Source: Gambelia wislizenii
Taxonomy: Eukaryota; Chordata; Lepidosauria; Squamata; Crotaphytidae
Direction: 5' to 3'
DNA: 64,000 nt
Assembly (NCBI GenBank): GCA_030847615.1
Contig: JAUMIR010000004.1
Coordinates: 70,339,001 to 70,403,000 of the forward strand
The notes under the pieces are model-generated. The model was not told where the DNA came from. It did not search any database and saw only the letters and a program-made list of their open reading frames with translations. Below are positions 48,601 through 57,600 of the stretch, piece after piece (positions within the stretch are counted from its first letter, which is position 1; every line of letters starts with the position of its first letter). The position numbers and the translations under genes were made by a program.

Positions 48601-51600
48601 TTCACACTACGTACACAATTATAATATGTTGATATCACTTTAACTGCCACAGTTCCATCTTATAGAATCCTGAGGTCTGTAGTTTTTGACCTATTTAGGT
48701 ATTCTCTGCAAGCAAGCTCTAGTGTCTTACCAAACTACAAATCCCAGGATTTCATAGATTGGAGCCATGGACATTAATGTAGAATCATCTCTCTTTCTCT
48801 CTGGCTTTTCTTCGTAAATCAAGATTCAGGAAGGACTCATCCCACACTTTTTGCAAGCGCACTGATGACTAAAAAGGCCAATCTGAGATAAACAAGTCCA
48901 GTTGCAGAAAGCACAGCAGAAGGTCTCCTTGGGTGATGTTTCTTGGTTGTGATTCTTTCTGTGTTGTTGTTTCTCTTCAAGACTTGTTCAGCGTGAATTC
49001 TCAAATAAGGCTGCAGCATTGTGGATAGTGCGTCTCCATGCCTCCTGATGTGAGGTTATGGCAGACCATTATTGGTGATCAATTTGGCCGAGCCTGAGAT
49101 GTTGCTTCAGGGATCATAATATTGTAACTAGCAGGACTCGAAGAAAAGAGGAGGGCTAGGAGCTCCCAATCTAAGATTATATTATGAGGCTTGTTGCTTG
49201 GTTTGGATCAAAGAGTGGACATCTCTAGAGGACGAAAGATTACTGAAATTAGAAGGATTCAACAATAGATACGGCTGGCATGCCTATCTGTTTTATAATA
49301 AAGAGTTGGTAAATACAGAATTCAATTATCATTTCATAAGGAAAAACTTACTTAAAATCTGGAACAAATATAAAAGACGGATGTGTCCCAAGTTGCCCTC
49401 GTGGCTATCACCCCACGAAGCGTTTTTTGGCAAAGAAAAATTGCCTGTTCAAAAATGGATAACCTATAAAGATCTAATGATGTTGGAAGGAGGTCAGCAA
49501 AATATCAAATCTCAAGAAAAATTAGAAGGAATTAGATGTCATTGGTATTTATATAGACAACTATACGAAAGGTTCAAAATGGATGAGAAATTAGAAGGCA
49601 TAGATTTATCTAAATCCACATGGGAAAGATTAGCACAAATTGGAAACAAACAATTAATTTCTAGATTTTATCAACAGCTACTCGAATGGGATCCTGAAGA
49701 TGAAACGGTTAAAGACGATATGTTAAAATGGGCCCAAAATGTTGGTCACTCAATTGAACTTAAAAAATGGGAACAAATGTGGTCATCTAAAATAAAATTA
49801 ACTCTTTGCAGCAACATTAAAGAAAATTGGTATAAGATGTATTTTAGATGGTATATCTCACCAGATAAGTTATCCAAAATGTACAAAAATCTGAAAAACG
49901 AATGCTGAAAATGTAAACATACATCGGGCACCTTCTTTCACCTCTGGTGGAGTTGTGAAAAGGCCCAAAGATTTTGGTCTCAAGTCCAGAGAATAATTAA
50001 TGAAATACTAGAGGGTAACATCCCTTTAAATCCAGAAATATATCTATTAGGAATGCATGAAGAAAAACTTGATCGGAGACAAGATCAAGAAAATTAATAT
50101 TCTACCTGTTAGCAGCGGCGAGAATATCTTACGCTTCAGTCTGGAAAACTCCCAACACTCCAACAGTAGACCATTGGTTATTAAAGGCATACGAAATGGT
50201 GGCAATGGATAAATTGACGCTATTACTTAAAGGTAAGTACGTTGAAGAGTATTGGGAAACATGGAACAGATTTTCAAGTTATGTTGGGAGGAGATGGGGA
50301 AATTTTGCTATAATCCCTAGGTAAATATAATGTTTATATTTAATAGGTTAAAACCAACTACAGTAAGATAAATTTCATTAAACGTTAAATGTTAAACATA
50401 TAAGAGGCATGAGTACTTCAGTCCCTCAACAGTTTCAGTAAGATTCTTATGTAGTTTTATGGTTTTACGATAAATGGTGGTTAATTATATCAAGAACAAG
50501 ATAAATAGTAGTCTAACAAGGGGAAAATGTACAAATAGACAGTAGCTCGTTGAAATTAAGAAATAAGATATATACAATGAATGGGACACAAAGATCCACA
50601 TAAATAATCATGAATAAGCTGGAGAGGAAGTTGTATTTTAGTTTGATTGAGCGAAATGCAAGGTTGTGCGAGAGGATTTGTTTGTATTGATTTGTTTGAT
50701 AATATTATTTTATGGATGTTTTTAATAAAAAAAATATTACTGTAACTACATAGTAAAAAAGGGCCCTTTTTCTCTGACTGTCACTTGCATTTTATTCTAT
50801 AGTTTGCTGGGTATCATAATTGCTACATCACCTATCATGTGTTTTTAATGGCTGTTTTTCAATATTTGTACAGCACAAACCCAGGTCTGTTTACTCAGGA
50901 AGTAAATCTTACTGTGCTCAGTGGGGTTTACTTCCTATTAAGCATATCTGGGATTGAAGCCTTAGTTGTATACCTCCTGTAGGAGCTTAAGTGAGCTGGA
51001 AATGCAGCAGATGAATTGCAAATGAAAGAAACCCCAGAACTAGGATGCGTTACCTATTTTAGCTCTTTTGTAACTGCATTTTATTTTGATGTTGACATCA
51101 GTTGTTGACTGGGTTTAAGACAATGTAACAAAGAGACCAGTAGTGGAAAAAATGAGCACTGCAGAGATAACAGTACAAGCGTTTTTCCTTTGTTGTTCTC
51201 CTTTAAGAGGCAAAGTCAGAAGGCCTCAGAGCTATCAAACCTTAAAGGAGAAATAAATAGGAACGCTTTCCTTATGGGGCAAAACCTAATAGGTTAATTT
51301 GGGTTTGTATGACTTCCCCAGTGACCAAGATACTCTCAGGCCTACCTAGTTAATGTTTTCATTTCTTAAAGTGATATGCTGCTCTGTGTTACAGAAGAGT
51401 TTGAAAAACAAATGACTTTCAGTGAAGACATCTGTGTGGAATGCCACTTCCCATATTCAAAATTCTTATCTTGTGTTTAGGCACAGTCCTATGCTTCCAG
51501 TGGAACCAAGTTGAGGGACCATGGGATGTAGCAGAAGCCTTGCTCCAGCACCAAAGAGGGGTTTATTCAGACACATTCAACCAAAGATCTCCCAAGTGCA

Positions 51601-54600
51601 AGACAGAAGTTCTGCTGCCCTTGTTGCCCAGCTTATGACATTATGCCAGTGGCAGAAGCCAAAATGAGATTTTCTGGGAGTGTGTCAAAGAAGGCTGTGG
51701 ATTTGATCATAGTATCATAGAGCTGTAAGGAACTCCAAGGCCCACTAAATTCAATCCACTGCCATGTAAAGCACACCTGAGAAATGGTTGTCCCAACTTT
51801 ATTTTTTAAAAAAATGAAAGAGAGACCACCACCTTCCAAGGTAGTCTGACCAAACAGAATAGAGTGATACTACTAAATCCTTTGACCTGGATGACATGAG
51901 GTCTGTTGACATAGCTTAGAACTGCACTGCCTTTCTTTGTCACAGCTGACCCATGTCTGGTCTAGCAAGATCCTTTTCCCAAGTACCAGTGTCAACCCAG
52001 GTGTCACCCATCTTGTCTTTATGATCTGATTTTACTAACCTTAAAATTCATTTCAGTTAAAATTAATTTTGTTCATCTTGGTCCAGTTCACTAATTTGTT
52101 ACATGAATCTTGAATCATAATTTGGTCTTCTGAGGTGTGAGCTATCCTTCTTAGTTTGTTGTCATCTGCAAATCTGATGAGTATGTACTCTGTTCTGTCA
52201 CCAAAGTCATTTATAAAGATGCTGAATAAAACTGGACCAACAACATAATCCCGTGGAACTCCACTTGTTACAGGATGGTGAGGAACCATTAATGAGCACT
52301 CTTTGGCTTTGGTCCATAAGCCAGCTACAACAGTAGTATCATCTAACTCATGCTTCTAGCAAGTCTACAAGAATAGTATGGGGGACTTGGTCAAAAGTCA
52401 TATTGAAATCAAGATACACTACATCTACAACTTCTCCCTGATCTACCAAGCCTGTAACTCTATAAAAAAAATTAAGATTAATCTGTCATGATGGATTATA
52501 AGACTCTGATAAGTCTTGAGGATTCCATTTCTCAGGAAGAGATCAAGTATGGGATGAATCATAGAATCATAGAGCTGGAACTGTAAAAGAAAAGCTTAAC
52601 AATAATTTCAAATCTGTATCGAAGACAGAGACAGCACTGAATGTTCTGTTGCCATTTGATCTTTTCAGCCTTAAAGCTATCTCTTAATATTCATGTTTAG
52701 GTGACCTGGTCTACGGCTTATTGCTTTTAAGTGACTTTTATAATGCCAGGATGTGATGATGGATTAAGCCAAGGTTAATGTTAATCTCTTCAAAACACTT
52801 TTGTCTTTGCTCTTATATAGCTGCTACTAGGAACCTGCTATTGTCCACCATCCTGTTGAGCTAAAACTGACCTTTCCTGTAAACTACAAGTTAGCTAGTA
52901 TTGATGGTGATAAGAAGGCTCTCAGACAAGCCCTTCCTTTTTGGCTTCCTCAATGTATGCACTGTATGTTAACAAGCCATGTGTGTAACTGGGACTTTAA
53001 AAGGAATCTACAAATAGTTCCTTCCTAAGAAAGACTGTGATACCATTCTTCTTCAAACAGATCTCTTCCAGCCCTAAAAAATTAAATTATCCAACTCAAG
53101 GCCATCAGGTCTTTGTTTGGCACACTACAGTTTAATTAATACCCTGTGCCACCAGTCTCTGCCAGCTAAAAGACAAAATTAACTTTGTTCTCCAAGAATG
53201 ATCTGCTATCTTTTTCTAACACCTTTAATACTCTGGGAATTAGTCACGAATACTGACTGTAAGATCCTATTTGCTACGCCTAAATAGTATCTAAAATAAA
53301 TCTTTTTATTTTAATGCTTTTGTTAGTCTCTGAAATGTTCAATGGGCTAACCAAATCAAAAACAACTGTTGGGTGACTTTGCTGCGTTGCACCTAATATC
53401 ATGCAAATGTCACACGGATTAAAACAAGGTGTGTATACACCTTTAAGAGCTTGGAGACATTACTACTAGCTGAGGGATTCTGGGAGTTCTATCCCAAAAG
53501 TGACATTGGCAAGCCCTCTACCTCTATCAGTTAAACATCAGATTGTGAATTTGGGGCCCATCTACAGGGGGGGAGGAGGAGAAACGGAGTACCTTGCAGT
53601 AACAGCATTTTGCAGCAGCAGCGACTTGTCTTAACAGTGTTGTTGACCTCAGAAGCCCCCAGAAGCTTTGCATGCCAGATGGTGGCCGCAAATGATTTAC
53701 TCACTTTAGTTCTTCACTGCCGTCAAACTTTTTAACAAAAGTTGTCTGAGGTGCACTGGAGCAATTTAGCAATTTTTCAATTTAACAGGAAAGCAAAGAA
53801 CAAAAAACAACAAACACCCACCCCATTTTATCACCTTAGTGAACACTCACTAAGGCAAAAATCCAATATGGTGGCAGTGGGTACTTGGCCTGTTAGCAAG
53901 CCTCGCCCCCATGCTCACCCAGCCAATCAGGTTTGCTCTTCCTTTTGAATCGTTTGTCCAAATAAGCAGGAATGCGCACCCCTTCACTGTTTTTTAAAAA
54001 CTACAGGAAAATCCACAATGGCTTTCCCTGCAGTGTTTTTGCCATTTTGGGGGCCACTCCTCCTGAACAGTGTGGCTTGGTGCATGACCCCATTTGAACA
54101 AGGAAGATTCCCAGCAAATTCCATGAGGGGTATTTTCACCATTTAGACAACCCCTGAGTATTAAGCCAAGGTGGGAACCAGGCAGCCTTCCAGATGATGT
54201 CCCAGATGCAACTCCCAGCATTTGTCACTATTAGGCATGCTGGCTAATGCTGGGATCTGACGTCCAACAAACATCTGAAGGACTGCTTGATTTCCACCTA
54301 TCGCATAAAGAAGGATGTGTGTGTATGAGAAAGACAGCACATTTTTTTAGAGCAAAATCTGGAGGACTTAGTCTCATGCATGGCAGGCGGTTGGACTGGA
54401 TGGCCCTTGTGGTCTCTTCCAACTCTACAATTCTATGATTCTATGATTCATTTATTTTCTATGAGTCTTGACATTATACCCAAGAGTGCTTTTTTAAAAT
54501 TATTATTACCATAAATAACATGTAGTTCAGTGTAGAAGCATTTAGAGTGTAACGCCAACCAATTTTAACACTGGGCAGACAGCTGCTAAATGAGACAATA

Positions 54601-57600
54601 TACATACTGTCTCACTGAATTTCAATATTTTTCATTTTAAAAAGCCAGGGAAAGTGGGAGTGGGGGACTATAGTTAGGATTGGGAGCAAGAGATGTTGCA
54701 TTTCCTCTCCATACTGACATCTCAGTAAAAACTGTCCCCACTAATGCTGCTATTTTCCCTGGAAGAGAAGTTGCCATTGGCACCCATCCTATGTATAGTT
54801 AATTTGGGGGGAAATCCCATTGTACCACATAGTACTAATTACTATGATGTAGGCATGCTTTGGACCAGATAACATGCTATACCCAGCAATGAAAAGGGAA
54901 AGATTTAACCTTAGGACTGTTGGAAATGCAACAACACTCAGCATTTTAAAAAATTAAAGATGTCTTAGAAAGAGCAGCACTGATGGGGTTAAATCATTTT
55001 CAATGTTCCAAAGTTTCCTTATTACTTTATCCACCTATCCTAACCTCTCTCAGATGTAAAACTGATACTCTTAGGGATCTTCCTACCTCTTCTCTTCCCA
55101 CCTCCTTCTTCCCTCATGTCTACTAAAAGTGAAACTACATTAGTTCTGTATTAGCTTTCCTATTGTCAATGGAGTTCTTACAATAAAGTCTTTGTTATCT
55201 TTACCCACTGGTGTCTTTGCTGCTTATTTGCCAGCTACCACACACACACACACATTCTCCAGCAAGAGCAAGCAATACTTGCTGAACTTCCCTTTTCTAT
55301 GCAACTATTAAAGAGCAACTGCCATGCCCCTTATTCCACCTGGCAACACAATCTCCCACCCAAGCCTGCTGAGCTTCCAAAATCAGAAAAGACAGAATGT
55401 ATTCAGGCTGGTATAGTATATTTTCTGCACTAGCAATATACTGTGAAGTATCCTGGTTGTAATGTGAAGTATTTAGGGGTGGCTTAATAATGAGTGGGCA
55501 ATTAGGATCCATTTCTTTTGTGAAATAGCTGTTCATGCTAGAAATGAAAATTGCAAGAACTAGTTTGTCCCAACTGGCTGAAGTTTTGGATTTTCTTTTG
55601 GTACACAGCCAGACAGATTTAACGTGATTATGAGTGCCTGCACCAATTGCTGACTATACAAACCAGCCTGCCCCCATCTGGTTCCCCTAAATTGTGGACT
55701 ACAACTTCAATTTTCAGCCAGCATACCCAACACATATGAAGAGCATAGCAAAAGCTGTGCTGGATGGGGACAACAGAAATTGTAGTCTAACACATCTGGA
55801 GGGCACTAGGATGAAGTGAAACTGTATACATTCATCCTAAGCCATTTAAAAAACCTTTCCCTCCTTTAACCCAGTGCAGTCTTTCTAGTTCCAGCCCTTT
55901 CCTCCTTGCTATTTATTTTCCATTTCCTAAGGAGGAAAAGATTGTTCAGGGAGCTGTGGTAAGAAGTGATGTAGGTCAGAAATCAGCTGACTGATCTCAA
56001 TGAGAAATATTACCCAGAGAACAAAACATCACATCTCCCCCAGAAAAGACTCATATTTCTTTATGGGAGCCTAGAGATGTGAAACTTGTCACAGTTTTGG
56101 CTGTCTCCAGCATTCCTCTGCAGCAGGAGGTTCCACCCACTGCAATTTTTGTTTGTTACTGGCAGAGAGACACCTCATTCAGTTAATATTTATACAGGTA
56201 ATGGGCAATGGGAAAAACACTCAGACTGTTTTTGCAGAGTGGAAGAACCATAACTGCCTCTTATTTTGCAAAGTAGTATGCAGTATATAGAATGATAATC
56301 AAGGAAGAAACAGCATCTGCAACAGAGAAAAATGACCATAAAATGGTTTCCTGTCTTAGGAAAGCTGATGTGATAGAGAAGTTTGATTTGCTTCCTGAGA
56401 AAGTTCAAGTAAACCTGTTTTTTTTCCCTGTGCATGATAATTCTAGCAGAAGACAAAGAGCTGCCTTCATCTCCTCATTCCCACCCCCAAAATATCTTTG
56501 GCCTCTGCACTGCCAACATTTGTGAGCTTCCTTAAGTATCAAAATATGGAATACAAATCTTCCAAACCAATGAAAATAAAGAAGGTTAGTCTTAATTTCT
56601 TCTCTGTTCATGCTTCCTTCAGCAGTGTCCATTTTAGGTCTGAAAACTGTGAACTGGAATCAAGGTGTTTGCATGAACACAATCAGCTTCTAAAGGGTGT
56701 CCTGGGAACATGCAACTTGAAAGACCCTCTTTTCAAAATTCTGTAAGAGTTCACCTGGAAGGATTAAACATGGAGATGGCACAACTTACATTGATCAAGG
56801 CCATAATCCAGAAAGCGTAGGACACTCGTGTCACCACCAGTCCTTTAGTAGGCAGGTCGTAATTGGACAGGTTCCCAGGATGATGGGGGACCAGGGACTT
56901 CCGGATGTGAGGGAGGTTGCTGCTACCGTTGGCTGTGCCATTTGTCAAGATACAGTTGGTGTCTGACAGAAATGGGTCAGCTATCAAAGGGCTTAGCAGG
57001 GCTCCAAAGCCCACAAAGAAATGAAGGGCCTACAAAAAGGAAGGTGAAAATCAGTCAATGACTCCCAACAACATGTTGCCAGGCATCCCTGATGACAAGT
57101 ATGGCCAGATAAATGTCACAAGATTCCAATCCATACATACTTACACGAGGTGAGTACAATGGTTTGAACCTTCATCTGTAATTATGAATGGCTGGATTAA
57201 GGTCTAGCCGCTTTCCTAATTAAGCCTTCCCCCATAAACACTGCTCTGTGATAAGGAAGCTGGCAATCTCCTAGCGTGCAACTTTGCAGTTGTCCACACG
57301 GTGAAGATACTCCTCACAGAATTCACTAAGAAAATGAGTTGTCTTAATGGGATCCCATATTATCTTGTTGTATTGTGAAGGGGGGGGGCAAAAAGAGGAA
57401 AAATTACGTGAGAAAAACCTTTGAGGCTTTTCCCGACTTTTTTTTTTAAAAAAAAACTCCAATGATATTTGCATTCTCACTCGTTAGGACAAGTGATTCG
57501 ACATGAATTGCTTCCCCATGCAGGAGAAAGTGCACACATGATGGGCTGGATGAGCACAGGGGGCAGAGGCAGGTTACAGGGCAAGCGCCTGCTGCTGCCA

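Larger units (their letters stand above)
29990..56789 (-). other. MFSD4A: MFSD4A intron 3 (26.8 kb, repeat-rich)
   Basis: More than half of the window's introns by length. It holds CR1, L1, Penelope-like, hAT, Tigger-like and SINE insertions listed separately. Stretches where I recognise little: 30740-32050, 32450-33880, 34310-35700, 38970-40200 (except microsatellites), 40440-41900, 42620-43390, 50750-51700, 52630-53550, 54450-55670 and 55820-56780. None shows a convincing exon of a nested gene. Confidence 0.9.
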
